64,000 bases of DNA from Mermis nigrescens (GCA_036768485.1 JAVLUZ010000141.1:6151349-6215348), one strand, 5' to 3'. Counted from the stretch's first letter, positions 35,170 to 46,324 are shown. Translations and numbers: made by a program. Notes: generated by a model not told the origin, from the letters alone.

Positions 35170-35929
35170 CTAGCAAAGAAAAATGCTCCGATGGAACAAA
35201 AAAGATGAATATACTTGGAATTGTGGATTATTATGGATGTAAAAGGAGGGGACTAGGAAAAATCTACCTAAAGTCGGAAAATCTGCTAAAAATCACACTT
35301 TCTCTAAGCAACGCAAAAAATCGATGTATATTCTGCGGCCTCTAAAAAAGTGTCTTTTTTAAATAATGTTCGAAGTTTCAGATAAGAGTGTATAAACGAA
35401 ATCTATCAAGGTTACTTTTTTAAATTGCTGGCACCTGATTGATAGAAAACTAAGAGGTATTGTATTTAAAGTTGTTTTGTTTTATGAGCATTATAGCAAG
35501 CAAAGCAGGAGCCGATTGATTAGTGCACACAATCGTTTCGGGCATGCTAGTGTATCTACATTTAGTCTGTTTCAAGTCAACTTACGTGTTTCCTACTGTT
35601 TTTAACCAACCATGTCTTCAATTGTCTTCGATGTTTGCTATTTCATTCAATTGGCTTGGAAGACTGTTAGTTTACTTAATATCATTTCCCATAGCTACTG
35701 CATAGCTAACGTGCTGCTGTTTCAATTATTGTTATGGTTGAATATTTATTTTAATCTGTTGGCCGCAGAATATACATCGATTTTTGCGTTGCTTAGAGAA
35801 AGTGTGATTTTTAGCAGATTTTCCGACTTTAGGTAGATTTTTCCTAGTCCCCTCCTTTTACATCCATAATAATCCACAATTCCAAGTATATTCATCTTTT
35901 TTGTTCCATCGGAGCATTTTTCTTTGCTA
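35170..35929 (-). mobile_element. Module X, complete, reverse orientation (760 bp)
   Basis: Ends CTAGCAAAGAAAAATGCTCC and GGAGCATTTTTCTTTGCTAG are exact inverted repeats at the tips and remain similar for about 170 bp, up to CTGCGGCC and GGCCGCAG. The interior has TAGTGCACACAATCG and AATTGTCTTCGATGTT, reverse of other copies. It lies at the middle of the large inverted-repeat element. Confidence 0.8.
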
Positions 35930-36303
35930 GTCTAGGTATACTTGCATGTCCGCAACGATTGTGTGCCTGCACTGATCAATTGACGCCAGAGTTTGCTTGC
36001 TATATTGCTCATGATAGCAAAATAAAACACCTTTAAATACAATTGCAGTTAGTATTCTATCAATCATTACGAAGCAAGTTAGCGTAGCAACTTGCAAGCA
36101 ATTTACAAAAAGTAAACATTTCAGAGTATGTTTATTCAATTTTCGCGTTGCTTAGAGGAAGTCTGATTTTGGACAGATCTTGCAACTTTAGGCATATTGA
36201 TAGGTAGCTTTTGCCTAGTCACCTCCTCTTATATCCTTAATAATCCGTACTCTCAATTATATTCGTCTTTTTTGTTCTATCGGAGCATATTTCTTCGCTA
36301 GTA
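35930..36303 (+). repeat. Module X, left-truncated, forward
   Basis: Begins inside the module at TCTAGGTATACTTGCATGTCC and runs to the right end (GGAGCATATTTCTTCGCTAG). Confidence 0.75.
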
Positions 36304-37130
36304 CCCTATTTTTAATTAGCATTGTTTGAATAAATAAGTCAGTAAACACATAGGTAACATGCCACAATATTGACAGCAGCCCAAAACGAGGAAAACAATA
36401 TTGTTCTGAACAACAGCATTACCTTTTTCAAACGAGGCAACCTTACCTTATTTAAACAGATTAAAAGTCTTTGGCGTAAACTTTACTGAACTTTTGAATG
36501 AAAGGAACACTTAAAGTCAGACTCGTTATTCTGACGTTACATGAATTATTTTGGGAAAAAAATTAAGCTTCTGCAGCGCTCTGAAACTAAAGTTAATTTT
36601 CAGTGTAAACTTTACTTGAATACTAAGTGTAAAGAAAATATACATACAGATTCGTAATCCTTACCTTACTGAACAAATTTCGAAAAAATTCAAGTTTTGC
36701 AACGCTCTGGAAGTAAAATAAATTTTTAGTGTAAACTTAACACATTAACAATAAATGAATAGTGCAAACATTACACAACTACTGAGTGTAGAGAAAACTA
36801 AAGGTCAGATTCGTCACTCTGACGTCACGTAGAACATTTCAAAATGAATAAAGCTTTCGCACGGCTATAGAACTGAATTTAATTTGCAGGGTAATTTTTA
36901 TACAAAGACCTATGTAAAGAAGATTTTAGTCGGATTGTCTTCATAATGGCCTGTAGACAAATAAGTATTAGATGTGAACCACTTCACAATTCTGTTGAGT
37001 GTAAACAAACACGCTCAACAGACGCATCACGTTTGATTCTCGCTTCATCTTTAGACTTGATAACATGTCCAGATTCATAATCAGAGAAGTCAGCAGGAAA
37101 AAAACAAGGCAGATACACGTTTGACACACC

Positions 37131-37368
37131 AGACGCCTTGTGGCGTAGTGGTAAACACCGTTGCACCTGGTGCAGAAGGTTGACGGTTCGAACCCTACGT
37201 AATGCAACGAGTTTTCTCTTCCTGGAGGCACGAATAAAACTCGTACATGACATTTGGTAGTGACAGGCTGAAGGATAGCCGACTTTAAAGTACGATTTTC
37301 CTATCTAGACCTCCCGTGTCAAACCCCTACATACGGGACATATTGACACGTTAATTGGGAAGTTTAGT
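37131..37368 (+). mobile_element. tRNA-derived SINE, 238 bp, 18-bp target duplication
   Basis: The head has an RNA polymerase III A box (TGGCGTAGTGG, 37142-37152) and B box (GGTTCGAACCC, 37190-37200) at normal tRNA spacing, with a tRNA-like anticodon stem-loop between them. Position 33 is C in place of U and the T stem is imperfect, so it is not a working tRNA gene. The unrelated tail ends near AATTGGGAAGTTTAGT without a poly-A. The 18-bp sequence ATACACGTTTGACACACC at 37113-37130 is repeated exactly at 37369-37386, which is a retroposition target duplication. It interrupts the right arm at the CACGTTTGACACACCC block. Confidence 0.85.
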
Positions 37369-37625
37369 ATACACGTTTGACACACCCAGCTCTTGACTTT
37401 ATTACTCCAAAAACAGCTAGATATTGATGTAAATATCCGTAATTAGCTGTGACATGCACCCTTACTTTATTTTTACTCTATTCGACCTATCCAGACTTCT
37501 AAACGGAGGAATGGACAGAAACATATTCTTCCACCATCCGACGCATTGTTAAACTTTTTAAATCTGAACCTAACTACCTGTTGAAGTGTAAAGCAATTCG
37601 GTTTAGGCCAATCTGTGGCCTCTAA

Positions 37626-38456
37626 GGCCCGAATGACAGAACGTGGGTTAAACTTGAATTTCCTTTTGGTATGACAGAAAGCAGGTTCACTTTAACCCAA
37701 GGTTAAAGTCGGGTAACATCTCGGATAAAATGCCGGTATGACAGAAAGCGGGATAAACCAACGGTGGGTTAAAAATGGTCGATTTAACCCGAGATTTTTA
37801 ACCCTGCTCCTTACAGGGTTAAAGCTCGGGTTGTCTATCTTATTGCATTACTGGCCATGCATGCTTTGAATCTATTGAGCTAAAAAATTAAACAATGCTG
37901 ATTTCAAACTTAGAGCAAATAGAAAAACCAGTGCCTACGCTATTGGTCAAAACAATTTTAAAAACTCGAATTGTTTCGAACATATTATACAAAAGGCGGT
38001 CAAACCTATTAGATGCTGATTTGGATTGAGGGACTTCGTATTCCATTTCTAATTATTTCCTCCATTTTACTGTCTTTACTAATAATAGTTATTACTTTGA
38101 CCGATTTTTATTTTCTTATTTTCATCGCATACGCAATGGTTGACGAATCAGTTACAGCATTACTGCATATTACATAACATGGCCATTGAATGCTTCGCTT
38201 AGTAATACCTGTATCATTTCAGCAGTTCAAATGAAAATTTACTGCCTTCGATACATGTTAGGCATTGCAAAATACGCGTCAATCTCGGGTTGAAGTAATA
38301 AAAAGTCAGGTTGCCTTGCTTCAATCCTAGGTTAGCTTACCCGAGTTTAACCCACCTTCTGTAATACAGGTAAGATTAAATTTAATCGTGGATTAGCTAA
38401 CCCGAAAATTCCCTTTATCTTTAGGTTAAACAAACCCACGTCCTGACGTTCGGACC
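37626..38456. mobile_element. Non-autonomous PIF/Harbinger-like element, 831 bp, TAA duplication
   Basis: Ends GGCCCGAATGACAGAACGTG and its inverted partner ending CGTTCGGACC, with TAA at 37623-37625 and 38457-38459. Repeated GGGTTAAA/TTTAACCC motifs cluster near both ends (37640-37830 and 38280-38430). The arm copy at about 43490 reads through the insertion point (TTTAATTTGTAG), giving an empty-site comparison. No transposase frame. TAA duplication and TIR style suggest PIF/Harbinger. Confidence 0.75.
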
Positions 38457-39275
38457 TAAATTGTAGCACGTTCGTGTATGGAGAACTTCTGTTCCGCAAA
38501 ATATTTGAGATATTGACCGATCAAAAAAAGGAAGAAAACGTGTTTTTAACCCTAATTTCGGACTTTACACCTCCATAAGTAAATCAATATTGAGTTTTTT
38601 AAACACAGTTTGCTGCGATGTGTAGCCCTTGGAAGTTGCTTTATTTTTATTCTATTCAATTTATCTGGAGTTCTTATAACCTGATAAGTTGGCAGAGAGA
38701 TCTTACACAAAACCTATTTTTTACGCCATCCACTTGAGTGTAAAGTTTAGACCCCTAGATTTAACTCCGTATTGAGTGTACAAAAGTTTGCTGGTAAGCA
38801 GAAAGTAGCCCTTAAGCCGAAGCACATTTCTACCAGAAAAAAATTTAGACTTATAACCAGAGTTGTTGGCAGGCATCAAGAAGGCAAAATCGCATGCAAA
38901 ATCCGTCTTTACACGTGCAGATTTTTACACGGTTTACAATCCCCCTTGAGAACTAATGCGAAATTCGAAAACTAAAAGATGCGCCTTCTGGAGAATTATT
39001 TCCTATCATTAAATCATCATAATTTTGAATATTGAGTTGTCCACAAGCAATGGAAAAACATCATCAAAATTTGCTCTATGCTATCATGTTACTCTGAAAC
39101 TTTACAAGCTCATTACAAACTCGGTGTTGAGTGTAGAAGAAGGCTCTTTCAAATTCATTATTATCTATCTTTTAAAAAACCGCACCTCCCAGATGTGTCC
39201 CGTTTTAGGTGTAGGGGGAAAGGGGTGACTCATATATCGGGAGGTATATTATAGGTACGCGCTAATGCACTACGA

Positions 39276-39596
39276 GTACTCACATATGGATTTTTCTTAT
39301 ACAAATTTTTATTACCTGTACAGTGCCTGAAAACCGCTTTTGTAGCTATTCTCTTTACACTGAAAATCGATTTTCATGCGCATAGGTTTTGTGAAAGATA
39401 AATCTATATATTGTACAATTCTGCTAACTTCTCGTGATATATAAGCAGCTTTAATTTCTAGCACTCACTTACTCACTTTTAAATTGTTGTTTGTTCAGTC
39501 GGCCATCGTTTTGGAGCTGGTTCTTTTTGACAGTTTTGAAACGAGTTCAACGAACAACACATAGTCATTCATTACTGTTCTGTAGTGGGCGGAAAA
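39276..39596. other. No recognised feature; possible 5-prime flank of the small frame
   Basis: Nothing beyond ordinary AT-rich sequence. No TATA-type promoter could be singled out. Confidence 0.3.
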
Positions 39597-39734
39597 ATGT
39601 CAAAACTGGTTTTTTGCACGTTTAACGAATCGGTTGACGCGATTTCATGTGGCGCAAAAGTGCTTTGTGTAACATGCGGGCCGTGCGATGCACATTTACG
39701 GAAATCGTTTCGTAACTTATTGCGACGTCTGTAG
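39597..39734 (+). CDS. 45-codon Cys-rich frame, possible small gene or first exon
   Basis: An ATG at 39597 opens a 45-codon frame with five cysteines, including CVTCGPC (residues 24-30), and a basic C-terminal end (HLRKSFRNLLRRL) before a TAG. It is locally GC- and CpG-richer than its surroundings, as often seen for coding DNA or a 5-prime exon. A candidate donor or acceptor site was not settled. No known family recognised. Confidence 0.3.
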   Translation: MSKLVFCTFNESVDAISCGAKVLCVTCGPCDAHLRKSFRNLLRRL

Positions 39735-41150
39735 TAGATTCAAAAACGCAATCAGATTAATCTTTATCAGCGGATTATTTATCAATCTTCAGGTAGATTA
39801 CATGTATGTAGGTCTATTGATACGTTCATATGTTTAGTCATGAAACAAATTATTGAAATCGCGCTAATTTGACATTGCATGCTTTTTTCAAGCTTTCTTG
39901 TAATTAAAAAAAGTTCTAAAACCACAGTGCATATATACGAAAATTGCTCATCTTATTCTCCTGCACCGTGAATAAGACGAGCAATTTTTTAACAATATTG
40001 ATTCTCCATGCTATCACTGTGCATATGCATAAATTCTTTGCATTTTAGAACATATTGGCACTGTGTGTGTTTGGGAGAGATTCGGATCGGACCTTCCCGA
40101 GAATCTTTAAAACCCTACAAATCCAAAGTTGAATTAATGGAATTTTTTCCGTTCTTCAATGTTTTCTAGGCTAAATGGAAAAGCTCGCTGTGGAATAACA
40201 AAAACAGGTGTGTTTTCATTACATTAATTTTTTAGGCCTATTTCGCTTTAGAAAATTTTTTGACGCAGGTCTGTCTACAGTACTTATATATTAATTGAGT
40301 TCCTGCCACTTGGTAGTTCGCATCCGCTTAGTTATGGTATGGACCATCGGTCGTGAATCCTATATTTAGCCTATCCAGAGGCAACTGTACCTATGCCTCT
40401 GAAAATTATAAACGACAACATAACTAATTATTAAAAAATGGTAATAATTATGTAAAATAATATTCACGTTGAAGACAGTGCAGTAGTATAAATATTATTA
40501 TATGATTGCGACTGAATTTACTTGACTACAATTTATTGTTATTTGTTATTTATTATTTAATATTTATTTATTATTTACACTCAGATCATTAGCTAGAGCA
40601 CCTATTTTTGTTATAAATAGTGACTGCTGAAAGTTTCATGGTCGTACATAGATAAATTTGTAATTACGCATTTAGCAGAACATATAAAAATGTTGACTTT
40701 CTTTTCATTTAGCAGAATAATCCGCAGCTGCATCGTGCTAAGCACTGATTAACAAGACAATTCTAAAATAAATAAAAGTCAAAAAAGACCAAAAATTTAT
40801 CGTGTGTCATGTTATCTCATCCTTGTGAGAGGGAATAATTTAGCAAATGGTGTCTGAGTAACAGAGTATCAAAGTCCCACAATATTTAGCTAGTCAATGC
40901 AGAAAACAGGTAAACGGCTGACAAATAATTCGTCTAATTACGCAGGAAATCAGAATCGTTAATTCGTATCGCACTGAAACCGATGCCGGAATTCCGGCTA
41001 AAATTTTAATGGAGTGGAAGAGCGTATCAACTTTGAAAGATGCTTTGCTGCTTCTCAATCAGACTCAGATCACGCCTAGTGAGCATTTGTGTGTTTGATA
41101 TGCATAAGCTCAATATGCGAAGGCAGGTCATACACAAACATGTGACGGCT
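39735..41150. other. AT-rich stretch, no gene
   Basis: Contains a (TATT/TTAT)n low-complexity run at about 40540-40580. Frames are short. Confidence 0.4.
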
Positions 41151-41580
41151 CGAAATTCTGAGTGGATGTCCCCGAGGGAGGGGGTAAGTGACTCCATTTT
41201 TGCGCCAAAAATTGCTAAAAGATTTCTAAAATGGCCAAAAAACGCAAGATGTCGTCAAAATCGGGGTAAGGGGTCAAAAAAGTTTTCGACTTTAGGGACG
41301 AGTGGACGTCCAACCTAGGTGGTATCCCCAAACCCCCTGTTACATATGCGTGCCTACTTAACCTTCCTACTGTATGTATGGATGTGCCGATAACGCTTTT
41401 TTTGAAAATGACCGATTCCGATTCAATTCCGATTATTTCAATTTAAGAAAAGTCGATTCCGATCCAAATGCCTTTTCTGCAAAACTAATAATCGCCGATT
41501 TCGATTCGATTTCGATATTCTGAAATAATAGGAATCGGCCGACTCCGATACCGATTCAGATTCCTATGCTTCACCATTCA
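41151..41580. repeat. Possible MITE relic and GATTCCGAT-rich repeat
   Basis: GAGTGGATGTCCCC at about 41160 and GAGTGGACGTCC at about 41300 may be relic ends of a short element in direct orientation. From 41395 to 41565 the motif GATTCCGAT and variants recur about ten times on both strands (CCGATTCCGATTCAATTCCG, GGAATCGGCCGACTCCGAT), forming a simple degenerate repeat. Confidence 0.4.
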
Positions 41581-41585
41581 TGCAT

Positions 41586-42376
41586 TAACAAAGAAAAATG
41601 CTCCGATGGAGCAAAAAGGACGAATATACTTGGGATTGTATAGATTATTAAGGATGTAAAAGGAGTGGACTGCGAAAAAGCTACCTGTATATTTGCCTAC
41701 AACGCACAAAATCGAAGTATATATTCTGCGGCCTACAGATTAAAATAAACTATTGAAGTAAAAACGATTGAAAAAGCAGCAAGTTTGCTATGCAGTAGCT
41801 ATGAAAAAGTAAATGAAGTAAAGTAGGAGCGACTTTGCAAGCATATTGAATGATTTAGCTAACGTCGATGCATTCATGACAATCAAAGAAATTGTTGGCT
41901 CAAAGCGGTAGGAAACGCGTAAGCTTACGTGAAACACACTACACGTAGGTGTACTTGCATGCCCGCAATCATTTGTTACACTAAGCAATTGACGCAAGAT
42001 ATGATTGCTTTATTGCTGATGATAACAAGATAAAACACCTTTGAATACAATTGCAGATAGTTTTCTATCAGTTACGATGATGTGAAGCAAGTCAGCGTTG
42101 CCACTTGCAAACACTTTACAAAAAGTATACTATTTAGATCATATTTATACATTTTTATACAAAGCATTAAGAATTATTTAAAGAAGGTTACATTTCTCCA
42201 GAGGCCGCAGAGTATACTTCGATTTTTTTGCGTTGCTTTGAGAAAGTCTGATTTTTAACAGATTTTGCGACTTTAGGCATATACATAGGTAGCTTTTTTC
42301 TAGTCCCCTTTTATAACATCCATAATAATCTACAATCCCAAGCTTCATCGGAGCATTTTTCTTTGCTAGTACCCTT
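41586..42376 (+). mobile_element. Module X copy, complete (about 790 bp)
   Basis: Left AACAAAGAAAAATGCTCCGA, right CTTCATCGGAGCATTTTTCTTTGC; internal borders CTGCGGCC at about 41726 and GAGGCCGCAG at about 42201. Followed directly by a forward arm repeat, as at 13783. Confidence 0.8.
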
Positions 42377-43726
42377 GTTTTAATTAGCATGATTTGAGTA
42401 AATCAGTCAGTAAACTCATACAGTAGTATGCCACAATAATAACAGCAGTCCAAGAACACGGAAAACAACATTGTTCTGAACATCAGCATTATCTTTTTTT
42501 AACAAGACAACTCTTACCTTATTTGAAGAGATCAAAGATTTTCAGCATAAACTTTCAGCTAATATTGGTTGTAAAACACACTTATGCTCAGATTCGAAAT
42601 CCTGACGTTACAGGGAACATTTTGAAAAAAAAATTAAGCTTCTGCAATGCTCTAAAACTAAATTTAATATTAAGTGTAAACTGTACATAACTACTGTGTG
42701 TAAAGAAAACATACAGTCAAAATCGTAATCCTGACCTTACGGAACATAATTTGAAAAAAATTCACGTCAGAAAGTAAAATAAATTTGCAGTGTAAACTAC
42801 ACATTAACAATGAATGAATTGTGCCAACTTTACACATCTACTGGGTGTAGAGAAAACTCAGTCCGATTCGTAATTCTGACATTAAGCAGAACATTTTGTA
42901 AAAAATAATCTTCCGTAAGGTTCTAGGATTAAAGTTAATTTGCAATGTAAACTTTTTACAACCACAGAGTGTAAAGAAGATTTTAGTCGAATTCGTAATA
43001 TGGATATTACTCTGATGTTGCAATCAACATTTACGAGAAAATTAAGTCTCCACAATGGAGTGAAGACAAATAAATATCAGATGTGAACCACATTAAACAC
43101 TGTTGAGTGTAAACAAATGCGCCCAACTGGCGTATCACGTTTGATTCCTAGTACATTTCTGGACTTCGAGATCATGTTCAGACTCATAACCTGAGAAGTT
43201 GTGCAGAAAAGACAAGACAACAACACGTTTGGCACACCCAAATTGTTGACATTACACCTCCCGGAAAAGCTAAATATCGATGTAAATAAACGCAATTGGC
43301 TTGTGACGTGTGCCTCTTGGAAAATACTTTATTTTTATTCTATGTGACGTATCCCGACTTCTAAACGGAGAGAGTGGCGAACAAAAAAACGAACCCAAAA
43401 CGTTTTTCTCATCATCCACCATCATTGTAAACTTCAAAAATCTGAACCTAACTTTAGAAAGAAATTCGGTTTTGACCGGTTTGTAGCATTTAATTTGTAG
43501 TACGTTGGTATGTGGAACACTTTTGTTCACGCAAAATATTTGAGATATTTATCAATCAAAATAGGGAATAGCGATTGTTTTCGTCCATTTTACACCCCTT
43601 ATTTCGCACTTTACACCCCATAAATAACTCAATATTTCGTTTTTTTAAACGCGATTTGCTACGACGTGTAGCCCTTAAAACGCGCTACTTTTTTTATTTT
43701 ATTTAATTCATCCTAACTTATAACAG
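42377..43726 (+). repeat. Arm repeat, forward copy 3 (truncated)
   Basis: Begins TAGTACCCTTGTTTTAATTAGC, passes through AAATCAGTCAGTAAACTCA and the CTGACGTTACAGGGAACAT blocks and the CACGTTTGGCACACCC block (the SINE target in the other copy), and is cut at about 43726 by unrelated sequence. Confidence 0.7.
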
Positions 43727-43959
43727 CAGTGTGTTGTTATTCATTATCAAAATTTTTACTTTAAGAGTGTTACACTTTTGTGTGAATGCAATCATTTTCG
43801 GAAATTTCAAATCAGGCTCGCGCAAGTGAGCAAAACTTTTCGGCGTATTTCGATTTGAACATCACGAAAATGCAAAGAATGCGATTTTTCAATTTTTGAA
43901 TGTTCGAGTGGTGCATTTTGTACTCGTTAGCTTTCGTAAATTGCAAAGGAAAAATTCAC

Positions 43960-44250
43960 ATAGCGTCAGGTTGAGAAAACTATTGGGCCAAAAAGTATGG
44001 AAGACGAAACCACGACTCATCCAGCCTTGGCTGGCCTCATCGTTCTTCTGACTTAACGTTATGCGATTTTTCTTTTGAGGTTTATTAAATCTGAAAAGCA
44101 TACATAACGTGCCTATTTAACATTCAAGAATTGAAAAATCACACTATTAAAGCCTTAAATGAAATTGCGGGTGAAATCCGCCCTAAAGTCTCGCCTGAAA
44201 ATCTGTTCATTTATTTGATATTTTGGAAAACCGAACAGATCACGTAGAAG
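43960..44250 (+). pseudogene. Tc1/mariner-type transposase C-terminal relic
   Basis: At about 44025-44115 one frame has a tryptophan-led block ending GLLNLKSIHNVPI, with two stops, in the place of the WPARSPDLTPLDFFLWG-type motif that contains the last catalytic aspartate of mariner-like enzymes. A frameshift near 44110 leads into a 47-codon stretch that reads NIQELKNHTIKALNEIAGEI, which matches the I-X-ELK-X2-I-X2-A motif at the C-terminus of this superfamily. Stops and shift show it is dead. The N-terminal DNA-binding part was not found. Confidence 0.5.
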
Positions 44251-44395
44251 TGTTTTTCTCGCGAAATATAAAATTTGGCGTTGTAAAACTTTGCAGTAAA
44301 AAATTTTTATGCTTGCTCCATAATGTGATAAAGCTTTATGTTATATTATATGACTAAGAAACCTGTGTGCTGCAGAAAAACAAGGCATGGAATAG

Positions 44396-44556
44396 CAGGG
44401 ACGTAGCTGTGGGGGGAATGGGGGGTCCGGACCCCCCCAAAATTCAGAAAAAACGGAAAAATTGTTTTTTTCACACGTTATTTTGTGCTATTTCTGGCTT
44501 AGACCCCCCAAATTGGTGTTGGTCCCCCCAAAATAGGAGGGCCAGCTACGTGCCTG
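44396..44556. mobile_element. MITE-B copy 1 (hAT-type, 161 bp)
   Basis: Ends CAGGGACGTAGCTG and CAGCTACGTGCCTG are inverted repeats. A perfect 8-bp duplication TGGAATAG lies at 44388-44395 and 44557-44564. Internal GGGGGGTCCGGACCCCCCC palindrome (44411-44435 area). The forward frame 44367-44564 is an artefact. Confidence 0.92.
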
Positions 44557-44599
44557 TGGAATAGATAGATACACCCGCAACTCTTCAATACCAGACCTA

Positions 44600-45270
44600 T
44601 GCCCGGGTGTGAAGGATCCCCCGGCCCACTTTTAGAATTGGGGACCTATCTTTTGTACATGTAGTAGTAAAGTATAGTGAGTAAGCGATGCGCCGCGTGC
44701 ATTAAAACAAGGAAAAATGTACTTCTATTCTATTAAAATTTTTAAAATATCAATGCATTCAGGAGCAATTCTACGAGATTGAACGACCTTTTTCGGTCTA
44801 ACAATTTGCGATACTCGAGTTAGACGGCGAAAATTTTAGCAGTTTCATTTTTCTAAACTAACTTCGAGATTTATATCCTTAGGGCTGAATATTTTTTTGA
44901 TCTCGCGAAAAATTTTATGTGGGAAAAATTCGAGTGGGTAGGAAGGTACACTCCTTTACCTTTCAGGATACGGGCTTGGTCACGCGTATAAAAATGAATT
45001 TTAAATGCGTCGTGCAGCCAGATCACATTTTTGACTCTTTGTTATGCACGGATTTCACCAAATGCTGATTTTAACTGTGTCGCTCCGCCATGTCATATTT
45101 TGGTCTTTATAAGCGCACTGCGCAAAAAGCCGAATCCTAAATAAGCTAGCCGAGCCACGGCGCGGCTGTCATCTGTGGTTACTTTACTCGATCACTCTGC
45201 TTTGCTATTACATGTGCAAAAGGAAGGTCCCCGATTCTAAAAGTATGCCGGATCCCCCACCTAGAGTCGG
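44600..45270. mobile_element. Unclassified element with about 55-bp terminal inverted repeats, ~670 bp
   Basis: Left GGGTGTGAAGGATCCCCCGG, CCCACTTTTAGAATTGGGG, CTATCTTTTG; right holds the reverse complement forms (AAAAGGAAGGTCCCCGATTC, TAAAAGTATGCCGGATCCCCC). Interior without open frames. A target duplication could not be identified, so the superfamily is open. Confidence 0.6.
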
Positions 45271-45417
45271 CCGCCCCCACCTCCCCCCTCAAAGTCAGGA
45301 AATTTTTTGATCCCATTTTTGGCGAAAACTTGCATGTTTGGCTATTTTTCACGAGTTTTTAGCACTTTAAGCCAAAAATTGCGTAAACGTAATATTTCTA
45401 CCTTCATACATGTGTAG

Positions 45418-45647
45418 ATCCTTGGAGTCGACGATTGCTGTCATCCGAAAGTATACCGATTATAAACGAACCGATACAATCACACGACTCCTGCAAAATA
45501 GCAGAAATGTGCACACCGCTCAGGATCAGCAAGCAGCCCAATCGGCTCTACTTCCCTGAATGCATTGACTTGCCTCAATGTATTGGCTCCTGCTGCGACA
45601 TTACTGTCAAATGTCGCCCTAGCAAAGTCGCTCCAATCAAAGTGAAG
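45418..45647 (+). CDS. Exon of a PDGF/VEGF-like cystine-knot growth factor (candidate)
   Basis: The frame is open from 45393 to a stop at 45672. A pyrimidine-rich tract ending ACATGTGTAG marks a likely acceptor before 45418, and AAG|GTACCT a likely donor after 45647. The peptide has seven cysteines; CTPLRISKQPNRLYFPECI followed by DLPQCIGSCC and VKCRPSKVAPIKVKV matches the PDGF/VEGF order (P-X-C, then C-X-G-X-C of the knot, then a C-X-P-(T/S) block and a V-X-V strand). One residue more than usual lies in the GCC motif (GSCC). Such proteins are secreted ligands of receptor tyrosine kinases. No other exon was found nearby, so this may be one exon of a gene extending beyond view or an orphan. 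Confidence 0.55.
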
Positions 45648-45702
45648 GTACCTGCCTATACCTTAAAATAGTACCGGTTCCACCGTTCGGTGGGGTAGAG
45701 GT

Positions 45703-45953
45703 CATACCTAAGCATGGGGGTTTGGGGGTATTCACCCCCAGAAAGCAAAATACCCCCCAGAAACCTGAAAACCCCCGGAATTCAGCTTTTGAAATTTTTC
45801 TGTTTTTTCGCAATTTTTTGATGTCAGTGGATAGTGCTCGATGAGACGTTGAAAATAGTGTTTTTTCGCCATACCACTATTTTTGAGGCCATTTTTTAAC
45901 CTTAAAAAATCTTGCCCCCTCCCCAGAATTTTGGTGCTGCCCATCTACATATG
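45703..45953 (+). mobile_element. MITE-A copy 6, in the presumed intron after the growth-factor exon
   Basis: 251 bp, ends CATACCTAAGCATGGGGG and CCATCTACATATG, perfect 8-bp duplication GTAGAGGT at 45695-45702 and 45954-45961. Confidence 0.9.
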
Positions 45954-45961
45954 GTAGAGGT

Positions 45962-46316
45962 TCTCTCAGCAGACATTCAGTGAATAGTCGAAGCCTATAA
46001 AGTCTAAAACCCCTTCTTTGATAATCAAAGTCCGAAAAAATGATACCTCCTGAAACACTTGACGGATCAAGCCACCCACCCGAGTACAAAAATCCTATGA
46101 AAGACGCCGCATACTTTGGTGCACTTGTGATCAGCTGAAAAAGAGCATTTTTTATGATTCTTATTTATGCCCGCAAGACAATTATAAATTGGCAATAACC
46201 AGAGCCTTTTTTATATTTTTAATGTAAAACTATAATTGTTTTTATAGTTATAAAAACAGCGTTGTCTGCTGGTTCAACCATATGCGCTCTATAGTCTGTC
46301 TCGAAATTTTTGATAC
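45962..46316. other. No recognised feature
   Basis: Nothing noted; short frames only. Confidence 0.35.
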
Positions 46317-46324
46317 TTTTTACA

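Larger units (their letters stand above)
32087..39275. mobile_element. Large inverted-repeat element, about 7.2 kb, arms head to head around module X
   Basis: The left outer end (ATAGGTAGCGCGTTAGCGCG at 32087, then TACCTATAATATAC) is matched at 39240-39275 by its reverse complement. The left arm (32087-35169) runs in reverse and the right arm (36304-39275) runs forward, with a reverse module X (35170-35929) and a left-truncated forward module X (35930-36303) in the middle. The axis is near 35,930. Both arms consist of diverged blocks rich in GTGTAAA and TTTACAC motifs. No recognisable transposase is present; the right arm carries a SINE and a Harbinger-like insertion. Confidence 0.65.

Noticed and set aside
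37131..37205. Functional tRNA gene
   Set aside because: T stem mismatches and C at position 33; the 18-bp duplication shows a SINE.
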